Shown: piece by piece, positions 10,807 to 22,648 of the stretch
Numbering within the stretch: the first letter of the stretch is position 1
Layout: each line of letters opens with the position of its first letter
Origin: Auricularia sp. M13
Lineage: Eukaryota; Basidiomycota; Agaricomycetes; Auriculariales; Auriculariaceae
Assembly: GCA_037042915.1 (NCBI GenBank)
Contig: CM073198.1
Span: 3,472,001 to 3,536,000, forward strand
Direction: 5' to 3'
Length of the DNA stretch: 64,000 nucleotides
The notes under the pieces: generated by a model
Seen by the model: the letters and a program-made list of their open reading frames with translations, nothing else
What the model was told of the DNA's origin: nothing
Database searches by the model: none
Made by a program: the position numbers and the translations under genes

Positions 10807-13800
10807 CTACGAAGGCTTAATCCACCTCCCGCCGCACAAGCAGCGCGTATTCCACTGCTTGAGCCACGCCTCCAGCCGCACCGACTTGTCCGCATTCTTC
10901 GGCCCGCCGGCAGGCATGACGAGCGCATGCGCGAACGGCTCCGCGCGCTCGCCGCAGCGCGTGCACACCCGGTGCAGCTTCGCGGGCTCGTCGAGCGGCG
11001 TGTGCGTCAGGACGCTCGTCGCGCCCGTCCGGCGCGGGGCGGCGGAGGCGGACTCGTAGAACAGCCGCGGCTTGTCGACCAGGTTGGGCGACGTCAGGCG
11101 CGACGAGATCGCGGGCAGCTGCGCGTGCAGCTCCGGCGCGGGCGCCAGCATGCAGAGCGTGCTCCGGCGGTGGTCCGCTGCGCAAATGAAATTTCAGTTG
11201 TCAGCCATGCAACACGAAGATAGTCGATCGATGGGGCGGCCGTACCGTTCATGCCCTCGACCTCCGCGAGCAGGCTCTCCGTCGCAGTTTTCAGCTCGCC
11301 GAGGTTGAGCGGCGAGAGCTGCACGCAGTCGACGACGGACTGCCGCGCAATGTACGCGTTCTCGCTCTTCGTCCTGCTGTTCTCCACGAACAGCCGGAAG
11401 CTCTCGATGTGCTTCAGCACGCGGAGCAGCGTCGACACTGGCAGCGGATGCAGCAGCAGAAACAGCGACGGGTGCGGGTTGGCCGGGGACGCTGCGTCGC
11501 AATGTGAGCCGATCATGCGTGCGAGAGAGGGGCCGGAGGAGGCACGTACGCGGTGGAGCATCCGGGTCCGGCTTGACTGGACTCTCGCCCCCGCCAGCAC
11601 GGTGCGACATCGCGAGCAACATCTCGCCCTCCAAGTACACGCACTCGCGCGCCAACCGCTCCACCAAACTAATCGTCCACTTCATCCCCGCGATCAACTG
11701 CCAGACAGCCTCTGTCAAAACCCAAGCACACATCCCAGTCAGCGCTTCTTCTTCTCCTACTCCCCAAACACAAACTCAGGAAAGTACGCACTAAGGTCCC
11801 ACGCGCCGTCCTCCTCGCACGCCTCGAACATGCCCGCGCACCCGATCAAATAGCACAAGTCCGCGCCGGCGCGCCACCGCGCCGAGTCGTCGCGGCGCCG
11901 GTACACCGCGACGGCGAGGCGCGCGAGCTCGCCCTGCAGCGCGAGCGCGTCGAGCCCCGCGGCGGCGGCGTGCGCGTCCAGCAGGCGCGCGACGTCCCGC
12001 AGCAGGTCGTGCAGCGCGGGCAGCGGCTGCGTGCGCACGGCGTGCACGATGTCGGCGCTCGAGCGGCGCGCGAGGATCGCGCATGCGAGTTTCTCTGCGA
12101 GCGTGGCTGGACATGGGCAGCGGCGTTAGCTGTGTGATTTATTCAGGAAAATAAAACGAAGGGAGGGTGCGCACTTGTGTTCACGGGAAATGGGTGTATC
12201 GTCGGCGGATGGTGCGTCATGCCCGGCGACCAGGGCGGGACGGATGCCAGTAGCACCTCGTTCATCGAAAGCTCCGTCGCCAGAGGTACTGCGCTCCTTC
12301 AGTCGACAATTCAACCAAGAGTTGTAGGCGGGATGCTCACACGTAATCAACGAATGTTGCACCGCGCCATACAATGGCGTCGGTTTCCGCTGCGGGTCCA
12401 TCTCAAGATTCGGGCTTCCCGCAAGGTAATCAGCATCCACAGCAACCTCCACACAAAAAAAAACCCGCGAACGCAAACGCACATCTTCAACACGACCATC
12501 TCGCCCACCGCCACGCCGCGTGGCCCGCTCGCCCGATATCTCGCGTCGGGGTTGACCGTCGCGACGCACAAGTTGTGGAAATCGCACACCGCGAGCGAGA
12601 CGGCGACGCCCCTGACGTCCTCGTTCGGGAAGTCGACGCCGGCGACGAGCGCGTGCACCCACAGCGGCGCCTTCATCGACGCGGCCTCGTGCGAGTGCTG
12701 CTGCTGCTGAGGCGGGCCCTTGAAGTAGCCGAAGCGGTTGCCCTGAGGGTTCTGCTTGATCGCGTACAGCGATACGTGTGACTTCATCCCCGAGGAATCT
12801 GTACGTGCGTGAGAAAGCGAAGCGGCGCTGGTGGAAAATGGAAAAAAGGGGGTGAAACGTACAGTCGCCATAGTCCAAGGACGAGACGCCGAGGAACATC
12901 CTAGTGTCGGGGAACGCGTCGGCGAGCGCGGGCGGGCGCGGGACGAACGCCATTCCCGTCAACCGCGCGTCTTGGACGACGTTCGCGATGGGCATGGCGG
13001 GGAACGTCTGGACGAGCTGCAGCGCCAGCGGGGGCGGGTGATGGGGGTCTTCGGGGATTCAGCTACGAAGGGGCGCGGGCGGTGGGCGCGCACCGATGAT
13101 GGGCGTCGCCGGCTGGCGCTGCACGAGGAGGCGCACCTCGCTGAGCTCGACGGACGGCTCGTCGCCGTACGTCTCGTTCTCCGCGACGGAGTGCGGCTCG
13201 AGCATTTGTGTTGGCGGCGCGGAGAGGCCGAGGCTGGCTGCGGTCGAGCTTGAAGGTGGGCAGGAGGGCACGAGCTCGGAGTGCATGGCGACGATTATGG
13301 AGTCTTCTGCAGAGAGTGCAGTGCAGGATTTCAGCCAGAAGAAGGGAGAGAAAGTGTGTGCGAACCAGAATATCCCAGGCCGACTGCAGCGTGCTTGCAC
13401 AAGCGAAGCCCAGTGCCCTTGTCGACGGCCGTCTGCGGCGCAGGTGGCTTGTTCTCCTCGCGGTGGTCCATGGTCTTGAGCGAGGCGGCCAGCATCCGCC
13501 ATGTCAGGTTCGCGCCGCGCGGCACGGCAGTGTGGGAGCGGTAGTATATGCAGAGCGTGTGCGACTGCGTGACGAGCGCGAGTGTGGGATTCGTCAGCGG
13601 CGTCGGCGGGCCCAGGCGCGGCATGCGCGAGAACTGGCCGTCCTGACACGTCCACTGGATGCATGCACACAATACAGTGAGTACGCAAGACGAGGGTGGC
13701 AAATGGCAAGGGCGTACCTCGCGCTCGCTGCCAATCCAGCGTGCGGCCACCGCGCCGCCGTTGCGCTGGTAATGCCAGTGCTGGGAGATGATCCAGACGT

Positions 13801-14265
13801 TCGCGTGGCAAGTCTGGTTGTAGTACATGCAGCCGACGCCGCCGGCCTCTGCGTCGTTCGCCAGCGGCATGCCGCCTGCGCGCGGGGGGAAGTACGCGAA
13901 GAGACATTCGTATTCGTCTCTGAGCGGCGACGTCGTCGTGATGATGGTCGGGGGCGCGTAGGACAGCGGGGCGTTGAGGATCGGCTGCGGGATGGGCAGC
14001 GCGAAGGTGTGTTGGGACGGGAAGACGCAGCCGATGACCTGCGCCTGCGAGTCGTGCGCCGAGAACTGGACGCAGCTGCGCGACCAGGCTACGGGGCTGC
14101 GTGTATGCCGCGTAAGTGGGCGAATGCACAGAGCATATATTATACTGACCGGCGCGCGCTGTCTGACTCGAAATCCCACCAGTCGAGCGCGACCGTCCTG
14201 CCAGTGCGCGCGTCGTCGCGTGTTTTGTGGGAGCTGGTGCTGGCGCTGGCCTGGTTGGACGCCAT
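10807..14265 (-). CDS. MED16: Mediator complex subunit 16 (MED16/SIN4)
   Basis: MED16 belongs to the Mediator tail module, which links activators to RNA polymerase II. Exons joined by eye give a continuous protein. The N-terminal half has beta-propeller-like stretches: CVQFSAHDSQAQVIGCVFP, CMYYNQTCHANVWII, then GLGYSEDSIIVAMHSEL and GMAFVPRPPALADAFP. A helical middle follows (LCYLIGCAGMFEACE, DLSAYFPEF, LIAGMKWTISLVERL). The end is cysteine-rich: HRVCTRCGERAEPF, then WNTRCLCGGRWIKPS. The C-x2-C plus CLCGG(R)W tail is typical of fungal MED16. Introns include 13049-13093 and 13655-13717. ATG 14265 begins MASNQ. The gene is head to head with a CDK8 kinase, 108 bp away. Confidence 0.85.
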
Positions 14266-14373
14266 GGACGCGTGCTGGGGGGCTCAAGGGCGAGCTGCAA
14301 GGGAAGGTCGGCAAAGTCCTCAGCGGCTCTGTCGCGTCAACCGTCATGCGCCAGTAGCCATTGCCCACCCACC
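14266..14373. promoter_or_regulatory. 108-bp bidirectional intergenic region MED16/CDK8-A
   Basis: Both start codons point outward from this short stretch, so core promoters and 5' UTRs of two Mediator genes must overlap here or extend into each other's coding sequence. No TATA box is obvious. Shared control is inferred from the layout only. Confidence 0.5.
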
Positions 14374-15748
14374 ATGCTGCACCAAGCAACACTAGACCCC
14401 ATGCGGGCGTACCGCGCCCGCAAGGACGCTGCCCGTCGCTCTGTCGTGTCCAAGTACACGATTATGGGCTTCATCTCGTCCGGCACGTACGGGCGCGTGT
14501 ACAAGGCCACTGGCAAGGACGACGGGCGCGCATATGCGATCAAGAAGTTCAAGCCGGACAAGGAGGGCGACGTGACGACGTACACTGGCATCAGCCAGAG
14601 CGCCATCCGCGAGATTGCAGTCAGTCCCTGTGTCGCGCCCGCTGCCGCCTTCGCTGCTGACGACGGCCGACGGGCAGCTCAACCGGGAAATCAACCACGA
14701 GAACGTGGCTGCGCTGCGGGAGGTGATACTGGAGGACAAGTCGATCTACATGGTGTTCGAGTACGCGGAGCACGAGTTCCTCCAGGTCATCCACCACCAC
14801 TCGCACACCCTGCGCTCCGCCATCCCCATCGCCATGCTCAAGTCGCTCACCTACCAGCTGCTCAACGGCCTGCTCTACCTCCACAACGCCCACATCCTCC
14901 ACCGCGACCTCAAGCCCGCCAACATCCTCCTCACCTCCGCCGGCGTCGTCAAGATCGGCGACCTGGGCCTCGCACGCCTCGCACACCAGCCGCTGCAGCC
15001 GCTCACACAGGGCGACAAAATCGTCGTCACCATCTGGTACCGCGCGCCCGAGCTGCTCCTCGGCGCGAAGCACTACAACAAGGCCGTCGACTGCTGGGCC
15101 GTCGGCTGCGTGCTCGCCGAGCTCGTCAGCCTGCGCCCCATCTTCAAGGGCGACGAGGCCAAGATGGACTCCAAGAAGACCGTGCCGTTCCAGCGCGACC
15201 AGATCCTCAAGATCGTCGAGGTCCTCGGCACCCCCGATGTCCGCGAGTGGCCCGGCATCGTCCACATGCCCGAGTACCGCAGCATGGCCCAGCTCGACGT
15301 CTACCCCAAGCAGCTCACCGTCTGGTGCCACAACCATAACCGCTTCCGCTCCCAGTCCGGCATCGACCTGCTCAAGCGCTTGTTCGAGTACGACCCCGAT
15401 GTGCGCATCACGGCGGAGGAGGCGCTCAGACACAAGTGGTTCACCGAGGACCCGAAGCCCAGTCGCAAGTGAGCCCTCTTTGCTTCCTCCCACGTTATGA
15501 ATCGCCCATTGACCGTTACCTGCAGCGTTTTCCAGTCCGTCCCGCAATCCCAGTGCCCTCCGCCGCGGCGCCTGTCGCCGGACGACGCACCCTCCATGGT
15601 CGCGCCGACACGAGGAGGCGTGGACTCGTCGAGGCCGGCAAGCGGAATCCCGCATTCCAAGCTCGAGGCCAACCGCGTCGGGCCGTCTGTACCGCCCACT
15701 GTCGGCGCCATCGAGCAGCCTCGGAGGAAGAAAGCGAGATTGGAGTGA
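14374..15748 (+). CDS. CDK8: Mediator kinase CDK8/SSN3, copy A
   Basis: The spliced protein has 419 residues, with introns at 14620-14677 and 15469-15525. The start LDPMRAYRARKDAARR and the kinase core are CDK8-like. Visible features are the glycine loop SSGTYGRVYK, catalytic lysine in YAIKKFKPDKEG, cyclin-facing helix SQSAIREIA, catalytic loop HRDLKPANIL, DLG in place of DFG, and WYRAPELLLG. The C terminus SQCPPPRRLSPDDAPSM and basic end PRRKKARLE are typical of basidiomycete SSN3. The kinase, with cyclin C, MED12 and MED13, forms the detachable Mediator kinase module. The second intron is needed to reach the C-terminal tail; without it the frame stops at 15472. A paralogue lies at 61088-62393. 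Confidence 0.93.
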
Positions 15749-16699
15749 AACTCCCATCGACGTTTGAGATTATGGGCGCACTGCGCAATCTGCCGCTCCA
15801 GCTGCACGTGACGCGCACTATATGCGAGGACATCGCGGCTCTTGGGACGGCCCTTCACCCGACTTAGTCGCATGGCGTACAGGTGCCAAGCGTTATCCGC
15901 TAACATTCGCGAAGCAACCGTGTTCGCGGTTGTTCATCTTCCTGACTCAACTTAAGCCGGCACACATATCTCAGCATGCCCCCTCCTATTGCTTCATTCT
16001 GTATGTCCAGGCTCCTTTCAATGTGTCGGTGCGCATACAAGACGAAATTCTCGTCGTCGTTGTACGGGATTACGCGGTCTGCGGTTTTATTCTCGTACCT
16101 CTTCCCCGATCTCACAGACGTTCTCCCATACTTAGCTGGATTCGCCTGGGACATACAGTAGCAACGCTGTGCAATCGCCATATGCATCCTACAGTACTTC
16201 GCAACGCGCGTTCAAACAACTGCGACGCAAGCCTCCGACATCGGCATGGAGCTCGCCATTACAAGGGCGGCCTCGTTAGATCATGGTTGCGGCTCTGCTT
16301 TCGTGCACCATCTCGCATTTCCGATCTTGCGCTCTGAGCTCCACACCCCACAGCCAGTCCTTTTCGACTTGTTTTCCTAGCTGGAAAACAAGTTGAAAAT
16401 CCTTCGGACGGATTTTCAACCCATATCCAAGGCATTTTCCGCTTTGATTTTCAACTGATTTTCCACAGTGGAAAACAGGTTGAGAAGGACTTGCTGCAGC
16501 GTGTGAGCTTGTTGTCACGAATCTTTTATTTATTTTTTCCCCTACCGACGGCACGTCAAAAGCTGGCACGCAAACAACAATGGTACAAAGCCACTTGATC
16601 GTCCAGCGAGTTCATATTTAATTCTGAGGATTCGTGCACTGGCCTAGCAGCGGAGTTTGATCTCGCGTTGTGGCGTTGTCCTTCAAGTTTTCCGCCATC
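15749..16699. other. Intergenic with nested hairpins
   Basis: No coding exon is visible between CDK8-A and TPR gene A. The notable content is the hairpin cluster at 16351-16496, annotated separately. Just before the TPR gene is an A/T-rich stretch (ttttatttattttttcccc, about 16520-16540). Confidence 0.5.
16351..16496. repeat. Nested inverted repeats (three hairpins inside an outer stem)
   Basis: Outer arms 16351-16377 and 16470-16496 pair over 27 positions with four mismatches by my count. Inside are acttgttttcc/ggaaaacaagt (16367-16377 with 16383-16393) and gttgaaaatcc/ggattttcaac (16392-16402 with 16410-16420). The third hairpin is ttttccac/gtggaaaa (16459-16466 with 16468-16475). The whole could fold as a multi-branched structure. 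It may be a small foldback element or a structured RNA; nothing decides. Confidence 0.7.
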
Positions 16700-19567
16700 A
16701 TGAGCACCGATTCGGCCGCCCTGAAAGACGCGGGAAACGCGCTGTTCCGCGAGCAAAAATTCGAAGACGCCTACGCCAAGTACGGAGAGGCTCTGGACGC
16801 GACCACGGACGCTGCAGCGCGCGCTGTGCTCTTCTCCAACAGAGCCCAGTGCGGCATCTCGTTGAAACGGTACTCTATGCATGCGCAGCTACTCTACTCC
16901 GACGACAGCAGCACGGCTGACGCGAGTTCCTCACTGTCACTGTAGATGGCAGGAAGCTAAAGTGGACGCGGCGGAGGCGCTGTGTGCGGACCAGAGTAAC
17001 CACAAGGCGTGAGCACCGAGCAAGATGTGGCTTTAATGAAATCGGGCACGCTGACTTGTGACTTGTGCGCATCACGATGAAGATGGCTCCGTCTCGGACG
17101 CACCTACGTCGTGAGTGCATTTGCGGGACAATGACGGCTTTGACATCGAATGCCTGCCAGGGCCTGCGCAACTTCGCGGAAGCCATCCAGATCTGCGAGT
17201 TCGCCGCGCACGCCACGCAAGACGCCGCGCTCGCCTCGGCGCTGTGGGCCGCTTCGCGCGATGCCAGGAAGGAGCAGAAGAATGCCGAGTCCGATGGCGC
17301 CAACCCGGACTTTCCGCGGCCGTCGCCTGCGCCGGAAGCGGTCTCCCGCGCCGTTCAGCTGAAGGAGGAAGGAAACGCTCTGGTCGGCGCGACGCCGCCC
17401 GACTTCAACGCCGCCTATGCCAAATTCTCGCTGGCGATCGCATTCGACCCGACATCTGCCATACTCTACTGCAATCGAGCATATGCAGCGAACAATCTGA
17501 AGCTGTAGGTTCCTTCGTGTGATCGCAGTCTTCCTTCTGAAATTGATTACTTATGTAGATGGGATACTGCGATTCTCAATGCGCGCAAGTCTATTTCCTT
17601 CGATGAAGCATACGTCAAGGCGTGGGCTAGGCTTGGAGCGGCGCATCTGGCAAGTCCAACTACCAAACTATGTAGATGGTGTGCTGATGTGGGCCATTCA
17701 GGGCAAGCGTGAGCTGCGCCAAAGCGAAGATGCATTCAAGCACGGCCTCCAACTCCTCGGAAGCAAGCCCCAACCCCTCTCGCCTGCCGATTCACGGTTG
17801 AAAGCAAGCATCGAACAGTCTATGCAGGAACTACGCCGCGAGACGCGCGTGGTCACAGGCAACAGAGCCGATTCAAACAACTTGCCTTGGGTTTTGGCCA
17901 ACCAAATCATCAGCCTGGCATTTAATCCGTCGGACCCTACGACGTGGTACTCCAGCGCCTGGGTCATTGTGTCGGCTGCCTCGGTATGAGGCGTTCTTGC
18001 ACTTAGTCCGCATGCTGAGGCCTGTTGCAAAGGACTTCGCGCAAGGCGTCCAGCACCTATACCAACTCCAAACGGCCGGGCCAGCTGTTGCAGGTTCGAC
18101 GGCGGTGCGTGTTCAATTCTTGGTGGTCCAGATCACCTCATATTATCCTTCAGACGTTGCAATTTTTGACAAATGCCATCACATGCGACGCGCGCGCTTT
18201 TTTCGTGGGCCGAGAAGACTTCTTCGAGAAGTACAAGCTGCAAGGTTCTATACCTTCTGTCGTACACAAGAACATCAAATGACTGACTCGTTGCAGTTAT
18301 GCACGAAGTGGGGGCCAGCAATGCATTCAGCGCAAAAGGGGCCCGGCCTCTTCTTGTAGCCGTAAAGGCGCGTCTACGAGCCGATGGTGGTTGGGGCGAC
18401 ATCTCCACTCGTACCGCACCGCGCAAAGCCCTCGCAACAACGATTAGGTTGGCAGTATTCGTGGCAAGTGACTTGGCGGTATTGTAGGCTAATTGCACGC
18501 AGGTCGTGGTTTTTAAACGCTTTCTTGCGCGAAAAGCTTGGTACAGTGGGATTGTCTCCGAATGCGGACGTTGTACTGACACGGTCGGACAGTTCAAGAC
18601 TATGACGAGGCGCTAAAACTATACAAACATACCGTCGAATTCATTGAGCTTGGAAGGCAAGAATGGGCAACGACCCCCAAGGCTGAGCGTGGTGTCATCT
18701 TCGTATGTGGTCCTTCTTCCCCGCAGGCTTACTCCTAGGATATTGATGGAGCGGCAGGAGCTCACCTTCCTGCTGGGTATCGAGCGCAACTAGTAAGCAC
18801 CGCATTCGCTTTGTCCAGCTGTACATCTCCTCATTAACCCGCTATAAGTGCTGAGTGTTTGCGGGCGAGGTACCTTGCCAACCTGCGTATGGGCCTACCA
18901 GACACTGCCGGTCTGCTCGAACAGATCAAGTCGCTTTCCGACAAGATGCTAGCACAATGCGCGACATTCTCGGCGGCTGACAGGGTACCCGATCATGGGA
19001 ACAGGAAACCCTCCTTCATCCTTCCTTTCATCATCTATCCTGAGGCAACGGCGCACGAGTTCGTACAGTCCTTTCTACTGTTGATGCTTCACCAATGATG
19101 TCTTGCACTTAGGAGCCTAGGCTTCTACTATTACCGAAAGGCTAAACTGTCAGGGAGATTCGATATGACAGCCATCACGGCCACTTTGCGCCAGAGTGCC
19201 GACCATTACGCGAAAGCGGCTGCGTTGTACCCAAAAGACGAAGAGATGCGCACAGGTAAGCTTGCAATAGCGTGCATCGCAACTTGGTGCTGATCGCTTT
19301 GCAGAGGTGCTATTCCAGCAGCTCACGTCGATGTTCCGCAGCGGACGACCTTTGCGCGAGACCCTGCCTATCTGCGACGAACTCGCCCAGAGCATCAAGG
19401 ACAAACAGCCCATTTGGCGAGCGTCTGCCAACTCCGATAACGGCAGGACGGACGAGCGGTACATGCGCTTCGTGACGTTCGCGCAGGACGTGAAGAAGGC
19501 GAACGCGAAAGGCGAGCTCACGCTGGATCAGCCTATCATCCCGGAAGTGCTGGAACAGATGGATTAG
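16700..19567 (+). CDS. TPR-repeat protein A
   Basis: The N-terminal TPR unit is clear: LKDAGNALFREQKFEDAYAKYGEAL, SNRAQ, W..A..DA.EAL. A second TPR cluster contains LKEEGNALV, YAKFSLAIAFDP, LYCNRAYAANNLKLW and KAWARLGAAHL. A long C-terminal region shared with TPR genes B and C has no known domain (DDR/WYSS, KARLRADGGWGD, FIELGRQEWA, YPKDEEMR, SMFRSGRPLRETLP). TPRs of this kind often bind chaperone C termini, but no partner is implied here. About a dozen introns; the one after AAHL starts with GC (gcaagt) where paralogue B has GT. The start follows the B gene and opens the first TPR helix. It lies tandem to CDK8-A and TPR gene B. Confidence 0.8.
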
Positions 19568-19839
19568 ACCAAATTGCCAGTGCAGCAACTGGCGTTGCGC
19601 ACAGAACGCGGCCGTGAATGTCTCCCGTCCGCGCGCAAAACACCTAGAGCTGGCCCCATCTTGATTGTCTATATACCTGCCGTGTTTATACCATTCAGAA
19701 TCGACGCAGATGCTTAGAAGATGGATTGATCATTTCGGGTCAAGCTGTTAGCTCCCGCGTTCACCTGCGCGTCAGTTAGATCGGGAGGATCGATTCGGAT
19801 GGAGTTTGAAATCGTGTTGATCCTCTCCCTCTTTTCATC

Positions 19840-22648
19840 ATGTCAGAGGATCCAATCGCACTGAAAGAACAAGGCAACGCGCATTTCGCTCAGAAACAGT
19901 TCGAAGCTGCATATGAAAAATATTCGGAGGCCATCGAGGCCATGAGTGACGCTACAGGGCGATCGGTTCTGTATTCCAACAGGGCGCAATGTTGCCTGCT
20001 GATGGAGAGGTACAGTGTGCCTCTTCTATGCTGTCATATCTTAAATTATCCTTTACAGATGGAAAGACGCGAAATTGGACGCAGCAGAGGCTTTGCAAAT
20101 CGACATTAAAAATGCTAAAGCGTGCGTTGGGAATGTGGCATGACAAGCTTGTTAAAGACGAGACAGATGGCACCGACTTGGAAAATCCTACGTTGTGAGT
20201 TTCATGCCATCGGCTTTCACCAGCTCACGGGGTCCAGGGTGCAGGACAGCTTGGCTCGGGTGTTCGAGTATTTCAGGTTGCGTCTCATCTTCTGCAAGGA
20301 GACAAGGCCGTTGTGGCCCAGTTCGAACATGCCATTCGCGATACAGAAAAGCTTGAAAGCTCTCTCGAAACTCCCCCGCCCCAACCTCTGCCGGAAGCAC
20401 CCTCTTCGGAAGCGGAGGCGCGAGCGACGCGTCTGAAGGATGAGGGCAACTCGCTCGTCAATTCCAATCCAAGTCCCACAAGCTATCAAACCGCATCTGC
20501 TAAATTCACGCTCGCGCTCGTATATGACCCGTCATCTGCCATCATCTTCAGTAACCGGGCTTATTGTGCTAATAACCTCAAGCAGTGAGCACATCTGACC
20601 GCTTGTCTGTTTCTGTAACGCTAAGCCGCGCATAGCTGGGATGAAGCCTTAGTGGATGCCCGGCATGCAATATCGCTTGACGAGAAGTTTCCCAAGGCAT
20701 GGACACGTCTTGGTGCGGCTTTACTGGTAAGACGATGCAGCCGGTGCCTGGACTTCTTGGGGTCTGATCCATCTTGATAGGGACAGCAAATATTCCATGA
20801 CGCTGAAGACGCGTTCAATCGCGGCCTTCAACTCCTGAATGACAAGCCGGGACCACTTTCTCCTGCGGACGAAAGACTAAAGTCCAGCATCGAACGCTCA
20901 ATCGCCGAACTTCGTCGGGGAACGCGAACAGTGAAAGGCGAAGTTGCAGATCCGTCTTCTGCGCCATGGGTCCTCGCCGACGCGGTCATTAACGACAACT
21001 TCGTGCCAGCAGATCCTACAACATGGTATTCGAGCTCATGGGTCATTTGCGCTGCTTACCGGGTATAAATCATTACCACTCAGCTGCGTACACACTCACA
21101 TTTATGATAGGATTTCGCACAGGGAGTTCAGCACATGTATCAGGCTCGTGTCGTTGGTGGACTCAGTTACGGATCGCTGGCAGTATGCACTCTGTCCTTC
21201 AACGGCGTCAGTGTTGATGATCTGTAGGTACTCGAGCGCATGTCGAACGGCTTGGTTACCGACAACCGTGCTTTCTTCGTCAATAAGCCAGACTTCTTTG
21301 AACGATACAAAGATCAAAGTAATTATCGACATCCCGCAATCGTACTAAGCAATTTTGATGCCTTTACAGTACTACACGAGCTGAACACGAGTCAAGGGTT
21401 CAGGCAAGATAGCCCTCAAGACCTACTTTCGGCCGTCAAAGCTCGTCTGCAAGCCGATGGAGGCTGGGGAACCTCACGCAACAACACATCAGCCCTCAAC
21501 GCGCTCTCTGTTACGATCCGGCAAGTACCTACTTGATATTATGTCTTGAGACTGGGAGGAATAACCGACGTGCAGGACGTGGTTCCTGAACGCATTTGTT
21601 GCGGAAAAATTGGGTATGGCGCTTAAGAGTAGTGTCTACTTTTCGGTAATCTCATTCTCTTCCAGCGCAAGACTTGGACAAGTCCTTGCTGCTCTACAAG
21701 AGTGTGATCGAATTTATCGAACTCGGACGACAGGAATGGGCAACTGTTCCGAGAGAGCAGAGAGGAAGTATCTTTGTACGCTCATCAGAGTTTCTCGGAC
21801 ATCTGCAGGCTTCTGACCACTTCAGGAACTTACCTGGCTGTTGGGTGTCGAGCGGAACTAGTGAGTACTGTTTATCGTAGCTTATACGATATGAGATTTA
21901 CATGGACGTAGCTCCGAGGCACTCAGAATTAGGTACAAGGCAAACCTGCGGATGAAAATACCCGATAGCAGCGGTCTTCTGGGGGAAATCAAAGCACTCG
22001 GAGAAAAGATGCTGGCACAAATAGCTACTTTCACAGAGGCCGACAGAGTCCCCGACCGTGAAGATCGCTTGCCTAGTTTCACACTCGCTTTCATGGCATA
22101 TCCTGAAGCTGCTGCTTATTCGTGAGCTCGACGAAAAATCCCTCAGCTTATCCCGTCTACAGTTACTGACCCGCTTCCTTCTTTCTGTAGGTGTCTCGGA
22201 TTTTACTATCATCACTTGGCTTGGATCAACAAGGATCCCAGTATCGCAATGCCGTTATTGGAGAAGGCTGCACAGTACTACGGTAGGGTTGCTGCAATTT
22301 ACCCGAAGGATGAAGAATTACGCACTGGTGCGTCTGGAAGTATGCCTGTCGGCAGGAATTGACAATGACTGGTCGGAAACAGATGCCCTCTTTCTCCAAT
22401 TGACATCGATGTTCCGCTGCGGCCGTCCCGTGCGCGAGTCTCTCCCGGTCAGCGATGAGCTCAAGCAGAGCATGGAGGACAAAAAGCGTATATGGCGCGG
22501 GTCTGCCAACCAGATCGGTGGCCAACTCGACAAGATGTACCAACAGTATGTCTGGTGGGCGGAGGATGTCAGAAAAGGTCTCGCAGAGGGGCAGTTCACG
22601 ATGAACGATCCTATAATCTCTGACTTAGTCCATCGTATGGACTGGTAG
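19840..22648 (+). CDS. TPR-repeat protein B
   Basis: A paralogue of TPR gene A, 272 bp downstream and with the same exon plan. It begins with LKEQGNAHFAQKQFEAAYEK and SNRAQCCLLMERW. The second TPR set follows (LKDEGNSLV, AKFTLALVYDPSSAIIFSNRAY), then the shared C-terminal region: WVLADAVINDNFVPADPTTW, DFAQGVQHMY, KARLQADGGWGT, FIELGRQEWATVP, YPKDEELRT, SMFRCGRPVRESLP. The stop follows HRMDW. The intron after LSVTIR has a GC donor (gcaagt), while the equivalent intron in gene A has GT. The copies are clearly diverged at the protein level, so the duplication is not recent. The function of the C-terminal region is unknown. Confidence 0.8.

Noticed and set aside
13208-14395. 395-codon open frame on the plus strand across MED16
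   Set aside because: Antisense to MED16 exons and introns; no protein motif.
14621-15757. 378-codon open frame antisense to CDK8-A
   Set aside because: A shadow of the kinase codons on the opposite strand; the sense protein explains it.
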